In this document: positions 34,711 through 46,349 of the stretch, one piece after another
How positions within the stretch are numbered: position 1 is the stretch's first letter
Layout: every line of letters starts with the position of its first letter
Assembly (NCBI GenBank): GCA_973895155.1
Contig: OZ316894.1
Location: 10,974,001 to 11,038,000, forward strand
Source: Marsupella aquatica
Taxonomy: Eukaryota; Marchantiophyta
Length of the DNA stretch: 64,000 bases
Direction of reading: 5' to 3'
Position numbers and translations under genes: made by a program
Notes under the pieces: model-generated
Told to the model about the DNA's origin: nothing
The model's database searches: none
The model's input: only the letters and a program-made list of their open reading frames with translations

Positions 34711-37384
34711 ATAAGGCTCACCCTTAACATAAACATTAGAATTATTAGACAAGAGTCCTTCCCGCATGGCTTTGTTAGTTTATACTTAGAGTAAAGCTTT
34801 GCTTGAAGCCTAAACCCTACTGATTTTTTCCCCACCTGAAATTTTCATGATCGCCTTTGCCCAAATCAACTAAGTAATTGTGCTTGCCTAAACCCATGAG
34901 AGAACGACGCTCCTGCTTGTTCCTGAAACCGACAAGAAAAAGCAACACTGGCACTTCACAGCACATCATGTCCCAACTTATCAACACTCTAAACTGATTG
35001 GAAAACATAATCCGTAATGTCTTCAAATCCTAACCAGGAAATTGAGTTAGTGTGACAACAGGAAATTGCGGTCCCACTGCATGTTCACAAATACATGGTC
35101 AAGCACACAAGGCAACTGTTGTGATGACAAGGTGGCATGGCAGGGACCTGTGCACTTTTGCCTTGTAGCAGAACTGAGTGTACGGCTCATGAAGAGGGGC
35201 TTGATCAGAACAAAAAAGTTTCTAGGGGGGCTGATCAAGTAAAGTTATATTGTTAATAAGGACATATGAGAACATGAACCCAAATCATGGCATAACCCTA
35301 TATTGCAATTGAGTCTACTTGAACCTGTCCATGAGTGCAAATAACTTGACCAAACCGTCAATTGCTTGGTTTTGGGCCGGCTAAAACTCTGAATATCGAG
35401 GATTACAAAAATGATGTGAAGACAATATGTGTGATGTCTTCAAACATTCATTGTTAAATTGTCCTCACCAAACAATCGTGATCATGTTCATTGTTTCACA
35501 TTTTGTCATGACAACTTCTGTCTGTCGTAAGGTTTGGGGGAATATATGGTAATGGAGGTTATTGGGAGACTGAGTGTCTTTTTTTCAGCATTTGCATGCT
35601 ATCTAGGTGGCAGTATAATGTTGAGGTACACTTAGGGTTATCAGTGGTTGGAGAGGACAATGCCACTATGCATTTATGCTAGCACAAGAAGCAAAGGCAA
35701 CTATGCCACTATGCATTTATGCTAGCACTAGAAGCAAAGGCAACTCAGATTCAAAAGGGAAAACTTGTCAAGGATTTTGAAGAATCTGACAGGTGTTTGG
35801 ATTCTTGGTTGTCATTGATGGTTGTGTGCTATAAAGGCTGAGCACAAGTGTGCATATTTAGCAATGAAAATATTTGTCGAAGAGGGAGATCTAGGAACAA
35901 ATCTGTCCTTGGTGAAATGCACTGATGAAAATTCTCAACAAAGTAATGATGGACATGAAGGAAATAGCAACCAGTTTTACTACCTCTAAACTTCAAACAA
36001 CTGAAAACCTAGCCCATATACAACTAAATACAAAACTAAATATGTCTTCAAACACAAAAGTAACCACAACTACATCTGGTGCCATACTTCTTACACCCAG
36101 ATTGTGGGCGAACTGCTATCTTGCTACAATTGTAGTGTACCATGGGCTCATATCATAGGAAATTAGAGTTCACCGTAATAAAATCTCATAGTAGTGCTCC
36201 TCATAATAACTATCTATGAGAAACTGTCAAAGGGGGTCATTTGGGTAACAAATGGACTTTGGGGGTTGATCAGGCAGTGTTGTTTGCAGGTCTATTAAGC
36301 ATGTACCTCCAATTTTTTGTTACCACATAATTTGTACGTGGTTTCACTTTCAGCAGGTCATGGACTGTAGACTATGATTATGGATTATAGCATAGAGAAA
36401 ACTAGATTCCAATTGATGCACAATGGTTTTCCTTGAACAGAGCAGCATGGCACTATATTTGAATAGTGGGCCATGTGGTGTTTAGTCAAAATAGTGCACT
36501 CGGGGAGTTATGTTTGAGTTTTGACTCTCTATTTGGCATTTGTTTGAGTTTGGGTGTTGTTCCAATTTGACTTGGTGAGATGGATTAAGGGTGTAATGGT
36601 AGGCATAAAAATTGATGTTTTAGAGAGCATAGTTAGAGTTCAAGCGTCTTCTACCTCCAAACAATATTTTATCTCTAAAGGAATATGAGGCTAATTCAAA
36701 CACTGAAATTACACAAGGACAGAGGACAAATTTGTTATAATTGAAAACACGACCACTCCCATTGCCAATTTTGGTTCTGGAAGGGCTGTCATTCTTGTGC
36801 GACGGCAAGCGAGCTTTGCTGTCCAACATGAATTGCCGCAAATTGAATTTCAGGGCACAATTGAATTTCATAGGGCGCAATACCATTGCTTCCCCATTAG
36901 ACAGTCAAAGAAAGGTCATCCCTGTTGACGCTCCCTTTCCTTGCTCCCTTCCCCAACCTTTGCTGTTCATTTACTGTTTGAAGGTGACCGTGCAGCTTGC
37001 TGTTCATGCTTGTCTAAAATGCTACTTCTCCTAGAGCCTCCACTAAATCACCTCTACTCTGGTCCCAATTGTGCTATACTGCATGGTGACATGTTGTTCT
37101 TGTATCACAATGACTCATGCTCTGACAACCACTCCATAAGAACCTCACAATGGTGTGCAGTCACAAGGGTCCGGTTAAGTATTTGACCCTTGCCTCTTTG
37201 ACCCACACCACCCGAAACAAGCACTTTGTTTCAATCCATACAGCTGTCCCCAGCTTGCCGCTTACTCCCAATGCTCTGGTTACCCCTTCTAGTACCTCCT
37301 CTCCTTTCCCCGGGTAATGAAGTGCAAAATCCTAGGCTACCTTGGTGTGTGATTGACCTTGATTTGACCAAGGCTTCCCTACTA
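34711..37384. other. Intergenic DNA, no confident gene
   Basis: No family recognised. Contains a 43-bp tandem duplication (35660-35745) listed separately. Open frames at 36620-37186 overlap on both strands and look fortuitous. Confidence 0.35.
35660..35745. repeat. 43-bp tandem duplication
   Basis: Units 35660-35702 and 35703-35745 begin ATGCCACTATGCATTTATGC and differ at one base (CACAAG against CACTAG). A recent local duplication. Confidence 0.85.
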
Positions 37385-37632
37385 CACCTATGTCACCTGT
37401 TTCTTTTTTTTTGCCTTGAAAACCGAAAGCAGGTCCATCCAATAGAGGATAGACGTCCTGCTTTGGAGCATGCATTTCTATGTAGGGCAGCCACAAGGGG
37501 ACAATACCCAGGGATCCCACAGGGACCAGACCAGGAGGGAGAGAGGATTAAACCAGAACCCAAAGTGGACAACTAGGGCTCACGAGATAATCAATACTCC
37601 CACCACTACACCCCACCTATGTCACCTGTTTC
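37385..37632 (-). mobile_element. SINE, 5'-truncated, with 19-bp target duplication
   Basis: The body is 37404-37613 on the minus strand. It is flanked by perfect direct repeats CACCTATGTCACCTGTTTC at 37385-37403 and 37614-37632. The 3' end reads TTTCGGTTTTCAAGGC then an A-rich tail. The body aligns with the SINE at 57391-57735 (GTCCACTTTGGGTTCTGGTT, then TAATCCTCTCTCC) but lacks the tRNA-like head. Confidence 0.85.
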
Positions 37633-40446
37633 CCATGCTTGAGGGTACAAACCACAAAAAAATAAAAAATCAAGAGGATGAGGGTATCTAAAAGTGTAAG
37701 GTACAAAGTAGGTTGAATGGGATGTCCTCTATGAAGTTGTTGTGAACAGACTGATAGGACAATCATCATAATGAGCACAACGGGGGAGACAGAGTGGTTT
37801 AAAAAACAGACTGAGAGTACACACGTCACAAACACTGGGACCCACTTCAATCCAGCTAGGATTGGTGAACTTCAACGCCAAGTGGCCTTATTTCTCTCAT
37901 TGTGTAAAGGCCAAGAAGTGTCACTCACTTGAATCTTGTGGCTTGGATGAAATCTCATGGGGTCTTTACAACAATGCGACGACGGAGATGTCTTTCCAGC
38001 CTTTGATTTAGGGTGACCGGTCATTGTTGTTTGTAGAAGACTTCTGGCAGCCGTTTCTGGTGTGCCTGAGCCTTCATTGCAGTTGGTGAGTCCTTATGAG
38101 TAAAGGCTAAATTGTGACTTATACACCCTTCTGGCCAAAGCTTAGAGCGCATCTCTGGAAATCACATTGCATTCAACGACCAGGCTTCTGGTTTGTCTCA
38201 GGTCTGGAAAACTAGATTTTAGGTTGAAAATGGCCCTGGAAAAGTCACTCTGTCCAGAAGCTTGTTCTCATGAAAGCACCCCTCAGTGTCCTCAGACGAG
38301 AGGCGTCCATCCTGTTCCTTGGTTCTTGTAGAAAGCCAGCCTGAAGCCCTCTATTTTGAGGGAAAATGAGCCCCATAGGTCTGGGACTACGTTCGGTGGA
38401 GGTTCGCACTGGCTTGTTCTTTCGGTCGGGACTAGGTTCGGCAGGGTCGGGACTCCGTTCATTGAGGGTTCGCACTTGGTGTTCCTTTCGTGTCCCTAAA
38501 GTTTAGGGCACATAATAAGACAAGGCGTGGAGGGAATCGAGATTCGTATCCCAGGCTTGTGAAGTTGAAAAGTCAAATGTAGAGCAGAGAGCCAGAGAGA
38601 GACGAAAAGGCTTCACAACAATTCTCTTCGCTCTCCACCGTTTTTTCGAACACCGCATTGCTTTCCTGCGTTTCTTCATTGAAAGCGGTCAGTGAAAGAG
38701 AGCATCTCTGGAAATCGAATTTCCTTTTCTTGGTTGCCAACCAAAGACACTGAATACCGCGGCATTCTGCAGTGTTGCAGAACACAACTTCGAAACTCAG
38801 GTTCCTCTTTCACAGGTGTGTAAAGCAATGCTTTCTGTATGTGAGCTCTGGTAGATCCTCACAAGACGTTGTTGTCGAGCATCCGTGGATGACTATCTCG
38901 GGTTCTGTCGAGGTTCCCTGCACAAGAAACGAGACATCTCCATTGAATTATTCACTTCCTGGTTTGGAAAGACTCTCGGAGTGAACAGAAGCTACGTCTC
39001 CCGAATACGTCATTTTGTATTTCAATTTGTATATGGCTGCCTTGGTCTTCTCCTTCACGTCTCAGCTTCTTTGAGCAATCGAAGCAGGCAGGCATCGATG
39101 CCAGTGATACCAGTGTTTCTCTATCCAGACTTACTCCTACGATCCTCTCTGTTAGTCTAAAATCGAGATCTTCGAGACTCATTGAGACCGCCCAGTAACA
39201 GTCCAAGAGAAAAAATAGTTGGTTCTCTGTAAGTGAGCATCACGTCCTCACAAACAGAGAAAACTTTTAGCAGCTTGATTCGTACTTCGACTTGCAAGTC
39301 TACAGTGTCAATGCTCAGTCGCGTACACCTGAAACAAGGAGAGACAGAGGCATCTCAGCTATGATGGTCAGGCCGAGCAGGAAGATGCTCGGGACTTTTA
39401 CAATCCAGTCAGTTCAGCTTTCCCTCAACCCAGGGAGTAAGGCAAAAGGTAGAGAAGCCAGTTTGCTAATGCCCTGGTCTTCTTGAGTCAAAGCAGCAGT
39501 CACAGCAACGACTTCCTTCCTTTCTTTCCGTCGCTTCCAACGCCACACTTTCCCCCCCCAAACCAGCATCGCTACCGTTTGGGACTTTGGGCAGTTTCAT
39601 GAAAGCTTGCCCTGTCCCCACCACGTAGAACGAATTGCGTGTTTTCAGGCTGCCTTGGGAAGCGAAACCTAGGGCGTGTCACCTAAAAGATCGGGTACAG
39701 GGAAAAAGAGAGAGCTGGGTGTCAACAACGTCAAACCCCCCTAATCCCAAGGGGACGGTCTGCAGACTGCACTAGCGTTTTGATTTGTCTGCGCCATCCA
39801 CTCACCTCAACTTCATGTGGGAGCCATCCGTGGACCAGTGTAGCAAGTGTCGCCAATCACCTCAACTCAGTGACGAGCCATCCATGGACCAGTAGCAAGT
39901 GTCGGTCAGAAGTGTCTCGTCACAACACCTATCGCGACATCTGCGATCGCGTTTCGATTGGAATCGAACACTATAGGAGCTTTAGCTCAAGATTGTTGGC
40001 GACTCGATGGCTCCATTTGTCTGTATGTCAAATACGAATGAGTTTGCTAGGACGAACGCTGGCGTTGTCTATGCTGAATCGGTGGCAGGAGCGAAATCGC
40101 CACGTCCCAAGTTCATTCTAGAACAGAAACGCATGGAACTGGTTTTGGAGCTACCTCGTCTAAGTGCTAACTTCGACGAGTCCGTACCTTGAGCGATGAG
40201 TGATGAGAATGAATTGAAATCGAAGACCGCGGGAACCCAACCCAATCGAGGAGTTTGTTCAGGCAACTGGAGCAGGGTAACGAAATTTGCCATAAATTGG
40301 CCTGATAGGAAAAAATCAGTGATAGAAATTTGCATAACTTTTGCCTTTTCGAGCCCCGACGAGGAGCATCGGACAGGAAGACAGAAAGAGAGCACAAGAG
40401 AGAGAGCTCAAATTTCCAATGTTGTTGATGGGTTTCGACAGGATAG
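37633..40446. other. Intergenic DNA upstream of the EGF-like gene
   Basis: No recognised gene. A locally repeated phrase GGGACTACGTTCGG / GGGACTAGGTTCGG / GGGACTCCGTTC occurs at 38380-38480. The last few hundred bases must contain the promoter and leader of the gene that starts at 40447, but no TATA or other motif is clear. Confidence 0.35.
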
Positions 40447-42806
40447 ATGGCGATGGAGTACCTGAAGACGATGAGAGGATGCGGGCCGATAATTGGATTG
40501 TTTGCCTTGTTACTGCTTGTGAACTCCTTCGCGCTATCTGAGGCTCAGACAGGTAAGCTTATACAATATCCAAGTCGAAGTTCAATTCAGGCATTGGACA
40601 AAAATAGCCTGTACAGCCTTCTCCGTCGGATTTGGCGAGGTGCTACGTGAACGAAATCTTCTGGTTTTTGCATCTGTCTACATGGGCTGTTCACTTGTAT
40701 TGCTTAAGAGGCAATCGCTTGTTCTGTAGGGAATGAATTGAGTCCCGGTCCCAAATCAAACACACTTTCTTCGGTCTTGTGAGTTCTACGAGTTTAGACC
40801 AGCAATGTTAATTTACTCAAGTGCGTTCTAAAGCTATGGCAGAGCCATGCGCACTCGTCAGCGTAGGTCGTTTATGGACTATTATGGACTAGAGCTACTT
40901 AGAGCTACTTAGCTCTAACTGATTGTTATCACATAATTGGCTTTATGGAGTCAAACTCATGACCTTTTACCCGGATGGATTTCTTTAGATCCTTGCAAGG
41001 GCGTCAACTGTGGGAAGGGTCAATGTGTTGATGATCCTTCCCAGCTGCTGGTGGGATTCCGATGCAATTGCGAGACGGGGTGGTCACAAATCACCCCCAT
41101 GTTTCCGGCTCTCCCCTGCTTCCTTCCTAATTGTAAGTATTCTTCCTCATTAGTTCGCTTCCATCTCGGGGTCAAGAATTCAAATTTTCTACTGTCGTTG
41201 TAGCGTTTCACTGAGCACGTTTATGTCTGAGAGGCGAGCGGCAGGGGCAAAATATTACTTGGGAGAGTAAAATTTGAGCCTACGAAATTACATGATTAGT
41301 CGTAGGAAAAGTACAGGAGTTTTGTATGTTACGTTCACTCAGATTCATCCGCACGTAGGATCTTGAGCGATTTGATCCGCATGGTTGACTCATGGAAATT
41401 TTAATGTCATTTTCACGAGTGCTGGACGTTGTACCTTGAGCCTTGAGAGAAACAAGGAAATTTCTTGACGAAATTTCGGATACCTCCATTTTTCTGATGA
41501 TGGCAGGCACGTTGAATTTCACTTGTACTGGGTCTCCTGCCACTGCCCCTTCTCCAGCTCTAGCTGCTCCCGCAGGCTTCCTTCCTGCGCTTCCTCCCCT
41601 TGCCTCACTTAGCTGTAAGATAATTCCTCATCAACATTATTATCAATTTCTTTTTTCTTCGTTAGTTTTGAAGATCTGGAAATTATCTTCTGTAGTTCAA
41701 CGAGCATATGCATGGAAGCGGAGAGTTTGCTGTCGATTAGTTGCTCCTTTTGAAGCATAAGATTGCATGTATATGCTTGGTGACTGTTCTATATGTGATG
41801 ATTTATGCAGGGTGTGTGATCCCGGGCGTATGTGGGAGTGGGGAGTGTACCGAGGTCACATCCAATGTTTTTGGGGTACTGCCGTCTTATAAATGTGATT
41901 GTCATAAAGGCAGTTCCAATTTGTTAAATCAAACTACCGGACCATGTCTTCCAGACTGTAAGTCGGTCAGCCTGTAATGCTCTTGCTTTGTTTGTCCTAA
42001 CAGTGCAGAGCCACTTTGTCTGCTGAACGTCGTAGGCTTTCTAATATGGCTTCAGTTCAAAATATTCAAGCGGGATGGAATTCATGGGACCTATCAATGA
42101 TATAGATATCCAAAGATTTGATTTTGTTTCTTGTGCTTACTTTCCAGTCTGATGTACTTACAAGTGATAGGTGGATGCAGGTGGTGTGAGTGGATCCTGT
42201 GCCTCGTTAAACATCCCTCTTATCAGCAGTCCTCCATCATCCCAAAATGTTAGCACCAGTGGACCAGCTTCGAGTCCAAATGAAGGTTTTCCTCCTTCCC
42301 AAAATCCAAATCCAGTGTCAGATTCAGGTTTGTAGATTAGTCACCTGCTCTGGTGACTGTCATTTATGCTGTATTAGCTGAATGGTGGACCAAAAAAGTA
42401 CTTAAACCTGCTAATTCTGGTACAATAAGATCGTCTGTGATATCAACTTGCTGGCTCTGGGATGCCGCAAAGGCCTTGTATTTTCGATTCTTTGATCTGG
42501 AGTTGGGTTTCATGCATAACTGCGGAAACGCTCAAGCGTTTTCTCTATGAATTTTCAGTTGAAGGGCTCAGAAAGATGATACACTCGGGCTCTTAGAAGC
42601 TGAGGTTATGCAAAGCTGTAGATCAAAGGAGACCATTTTTGTGCTATTGTTGACACAAACTGCTTCTACTAACTCAATCTCTGGTCGTTCCCCGTTTTGA
42701 CGAAGGATCTTGGCATCGGATGTCTGCAGGTAATAGGCAAAGAAGTGTAGCCAGAGGGTTCACAGCTGCAATCTTTGTGACTTCACTGATGTGGCTATTG
42801 TTATAG
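40447..42806 (+). CDS. Secreted EGF-like domain protein, probable GPI anchor, six exons
   Basis: Exons 40447-40552, 40989-41132, 41507-41614, 41811-41957, 42181-42327 and 42730-42806 join at GT-AG sites, all in phase 1, to 729 bases (242 residues). The start gives a basic N-terminus and hydrophobic signal peptide (IIGLFALLLLVNSFALSEAQ). Exon 2 is an EGF-like module, DPCKGVNCGKGQCV, then FRCNCETGW. Exon 3 begins with NFTCTG then a Pro/Ala-rich run. Exon 4 is a second module, CVIPGVCGSGECTE, then YKCDCHKG, NLLNQTTGPCLPDC. Exon 5 is Ser/Pro/Asn-rich. The last exon ends in the hydrophobic tail FTAAIFVTSLMWLLL, as in GPI-anchor signals. This fits the plant family annotated as notch- or slit-like EGF proteins. 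Their function is largely unknown; a cell-surface role is inferred. Several N-glycosylation sites (NFT, NQT, NVS). No lesion seen. Confidence 0.88.
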
Positions 42807-43445
42807 CTTGTGGAATCAGATTGCTAGTCTGTTGCCATCATACGCTATCTATATGCTCATAGTACCCGTGGAGCAAACTATGAGCTGAAATTAGGGGTCA
42901 TCTCGAAGAACTTCCCATTCTTCGCTTACCTCAACTCGTAACAATACTTGAGGATTTACACGTAGATGATTAGAACCACAGAACAGAGCCATAATGCCGC
43001 ACTGGGGACCCAATATTTCCCACAGTTTCTAACAGAGCAGCTTGTAAAGTCAACGTTATTGGTTTATAGCTTATTTACAATATTTAAAGATCTAGCTTAA
43101 TGTCCTTTCGATTGTTGAGGTACTTCCTAAGAATCAGCCTGGGCTTAACTGAAAAGAAGTCGTGTAAATCAGATGCTATCTAAAATAGTTATTTCAATTT
43201 TTTGTAGTGGCACTACTGTAGTTAACTACTGGCAATCTATACAAGTGCTTGAAATTAATTTTGAACCTCACTACAGTAGGAGAAAGGGAAAAGAGTGGAA
43301 ATCAAACAATTATGACAAACGCGAGCCTCGTTTACTATCTTTATTCAAAAATTAGTACATGGGTTATCAGCACTTAACCCTCTTTAATGGTAAAACTTTG
43401 AACTCTCTTATCTGTTATTTCAGAAAATTTCAGAAATTGAGTCCA
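42807..43445. other. 3' flank of the EGF-like gene
   Basis: AT-rich non-coding DNA with no recognised element; includes the probable 3' untranslated region of the EGF-like gene. Confidence 0.35.
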
Positions 43446-43665
43446 GGTTGGACCGCCAGGTTGGACAGGGCTCCAATGGATCACATTTTGGTGTTAATGG
43501 GATTTTGGGGTGATAATTTGATGATTATGAGTGCTAAAATAATTTTTAGATGATGGTACATAACCTGATGTTTATGCGTTTTAAAATAATACTTAGTTTT
43601 AAAGTGATCTATGGGGGTTTCAAAGACCAAAATTGTGGTCCACGGGGGCTTCAAATTAGTTTTTC
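43446..43665 (+). repeat. Dispersed GGACCAC-bounded repeat, copy B (shortened)
   Basis: Left end ACAGGGCTCCAATGGATCAC, then ATTTTGGTG; right end GGGTTTCAAAGACCAAAATT, then GTGGTCCACGGGGGCTTC. It has the same ends as copies A and C with a shorter interior. Confidence 0.5.
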
Positions 43666-43710
43666 CAGGGGTACAATGAAAACTAAATGTATTAATTAAA
43701 CTCTATTGTG

Positions 43711-44625
43711 AGCTTTTGACCCGGTTTAACCTGATGGGCAAGTTGACGGCTTGCCGGGCATGTCAAACCGTCAAATGACGGCCCGAAAATGATCAATTTG
43801 ACGGATATTCGGTAATATTCTCCCGAACTCACCCGGACTCCCCCGGACCCTTCCCGGACTCACCCGGTCCATTCCCGAACTCTTCCCGGACTCCCCCGGA
43901 CCCTTCCTGGACCATTCCTGGACTCCCCCGGACCCCGGTTCGGGGTAGCAGCCGGTCGGGGCCGAGTTTGGGGTCGGGGCCCGGGGGAAGGGGGGGCGGG
44001 GTTCGGAGTTCGGGGTTTTGGGGAAAGGGGAAAGGGGTTCGGGGGCCGGGGAAAGGGGTCCGGGGGAAGGGGAAAGGGGGGCGGGGGAAGGGGAAAGGGG
44101 GAAGAGGAAAGGGGTTCGGGGAAATGGGACTTCCGGGGTTCGGGGAAAGGGGGCCGGGGAAAGGGGGCCGGGGGAAGGGGAAAGGCGTTCGGGGAAAGGG
44201 GGCTGGGGAAAGGGGTCCGGGGAAAGGGGAAAGGGGGCCGGGGAAACGGGGGCGGGGTTTGGGAAAAGGGGGGCCGCGACCCGAACCCTAATCCTCCGAG
44301 CCCCAGACCTGGATCCCGAGCCCTGGATCCCAAGCCTCCCCCAAACCCGGACCGCCGAACCCCCCACCCGGACCGCCGAACCCCCCGGATCGGCTCCCCC
44401 GAACCCGGCCCCCGAACCCGAACCTGAACCTCCCGAACCCCCAAACCCCCTGGATCCCCCCCGAACCTCGCCCGAACTCCCCCGAAACCCGGCCCGGACC
44501 CAGTCCGATCATCTCCCAAACGTATCCCGGCCCGGACTGTTCCCGAACCGGGGTGCCGGGTTGCCGATTTGCCGGTGATTTTCCGCCAGTTTGACGGGCA
44601 AGGTCAAACCGGGGCTTTTGAGAAG
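43711..44625. repeat. GC-rich minisatellite island with alternating G- and C-rich strands
   Basis: The plus strand is C-rich at about 43826-43935 (CCCGGACYC units), G-rich at 43970-44280 (GGGGAAAGGGG, GGTTCGGGG units) and C-rich again at 44283-44530 (CCCGAACCC units). It is flanked by CCCGGTTTAACCT at about 43720 and, inverted, AGGTCAAACCGGGG near 44602. Long open frames on both strands encode Pro- or Gly-rich runs and arise from the base composition. The G-rich strand could form G-quadruplexes, and the opposed blocks could fold on each other. Confidence 0.75.
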
Positions 44626-46349
44626 TCTTGCATTTTGCCATGAATAAAGCAAAAGAATTTAAAAGCCTCCGAGCATGCGGTGCCAGTGGGCCCTATTACT
44701 CCATTCTCACCTGGCAGCTTTCTCAATCAGAAACGGGCATATGTGATGACACGTGGGGTTGGCCTGCATATGTGATGACACTTGGTCTGGGCTGGACTAT
44801 ACTTGCATGTGTGCTGGACACTTGGGGCTAACGGTACAGGGACAATCAGATTCGTACAATATATAGATGATTATCGAAAACCTGAGTCACACAGACAAGA
44901 AAAAGTAGTTCTCTTGTTGCCTGGAAAAAAAGCAGTGCTTATTTAAGGTTCTGATGCAAAACACTGATTTATCAATGTGTACATACTTTTAAGCATACAA
45001 ATTGAAATAGAGATAAGATATTTAGGCCTCTGTACCCTTTGTAAGGGAAGACTGTTACTTAAACCACCACTGGCCATATACAAGGAGGAGTGTCCAAAAT
45101 CTTTCACTTTTTCACATTTTTCTCCTGTACCCTGAGACTTTGCTCCACAATTTTGGGAAAAAACACTAAAAATTGTGACATCTATGTAACCACATTTTTG
45201 TCTTGGCTAGTGGCTGTTTAAGGTTTTGTGCAGGACATGCATAATACTGATTGCCCTTGCGGTAGTATGTGAGTTTCTAGGGCCAACTGTGGGCAGGTAA
45301 ATTTGCTGGCTTAAAGATTGTCCTCTGCAAGGTCTGCCTGACAGTTGTGCACAATTGTAGTGCAAGACACTCACATATCCTCTACTAGTCTACTACTAAG
45401 CTGCTACAGCCCATTTTTAGGGCCAAAAACCTTACCCAAGAGTAGCTCATACGCTATACGCATTTAGCAAACAAATTAATTATGGAAAAAGCATGGTGTT
45501 GAGGCTTTGTCTCAAACTATTCAATCCCATGCACCACATTTTGACCTGGCCCTCTCTTAGAAGAATGTGGTTCTAATGGTGCTGGGTATCCAGAAACGAT
45601 GAGGGGTGCATTGGAGGTGGCCACTCCTCCATTATGAGCCCCCCTGACCCCCTTGAAAAGAACTCCATGCCCCCCCCCCCCAAAAAAAAGAAAAAAAGAA
45701 AAAAAAAGAGAAAAGAAAGATGTCCCATTGCCCTCCTCCACACCTACCCCTGACATTCACTTGCCATTATATTGACCAGTTATCTTACAAAATGTCTTCC
45801 GTCTGCATTGGCGTGAGTTGTCCCTATGTCATACTTGCAATAAGCTACAGACTATAAATAGTTTAGAAAAGCATAGGCACACAAGAGATACTAGCCGCAA
45901 TCAGGTTGGCAAATTAATTCAAACCGATAAACTTGAGATATCTTGGTCACAAGAATCCCTCAGTCACCTCATGGAAGGTGATTGATTCCTTGTACTACCT
46001 TAGTTAAGAATCCCTTGGCCACCTCTCACAAGGTGTTTGATTCCTTAACCATATCCAGCAGGTACATCTTACTGTAGGCGTAGTTAGGTTCCCAATCATT
46101 CTCTATATTTTGGCTGTTATGTAGAATATTGTTCTTGATATATTCAAGAAAGCATTTAATGATCTCTTTTAGCTTTGTGACCCAAAATACCAATACCTAA
46201 CAAAATAAAGAAATTCAACAGACTGTGCTCAGCCTTCACAATTGTAATCTAAACATGTGAAGTATGCAAGAACCCGATCTGAAGAGCAAACTCATACACA
46301 AGGTTTAGAAAAGAGACCTGACTCGCAACCATTGATCCAAAGAAATTAA
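44626..46349. other. Intergenic DNA downstream of the MBOAT gene
   Basis: No gene recognised. Local duplications occur at 44735-44830 (CATATGTGATGACAC phrase, twice) and 45940-46030 (a GAATCCCT...CACCTC...GATTCCTT phrase, twice, about 55 bp apart). Homopolymer C, then A/G-rich sequence at 45667-45720. The last few hundred bases may be 3' untranslated sequence of the MBOAT gene. Confidence 0.35.

Noticed and set aside
43771-44578. Long Pro-rich and Gly-rich open frames on both strands
   Set aside because: They come from the GC-rich minisatellite; overlapping frames on both strands and no start context.
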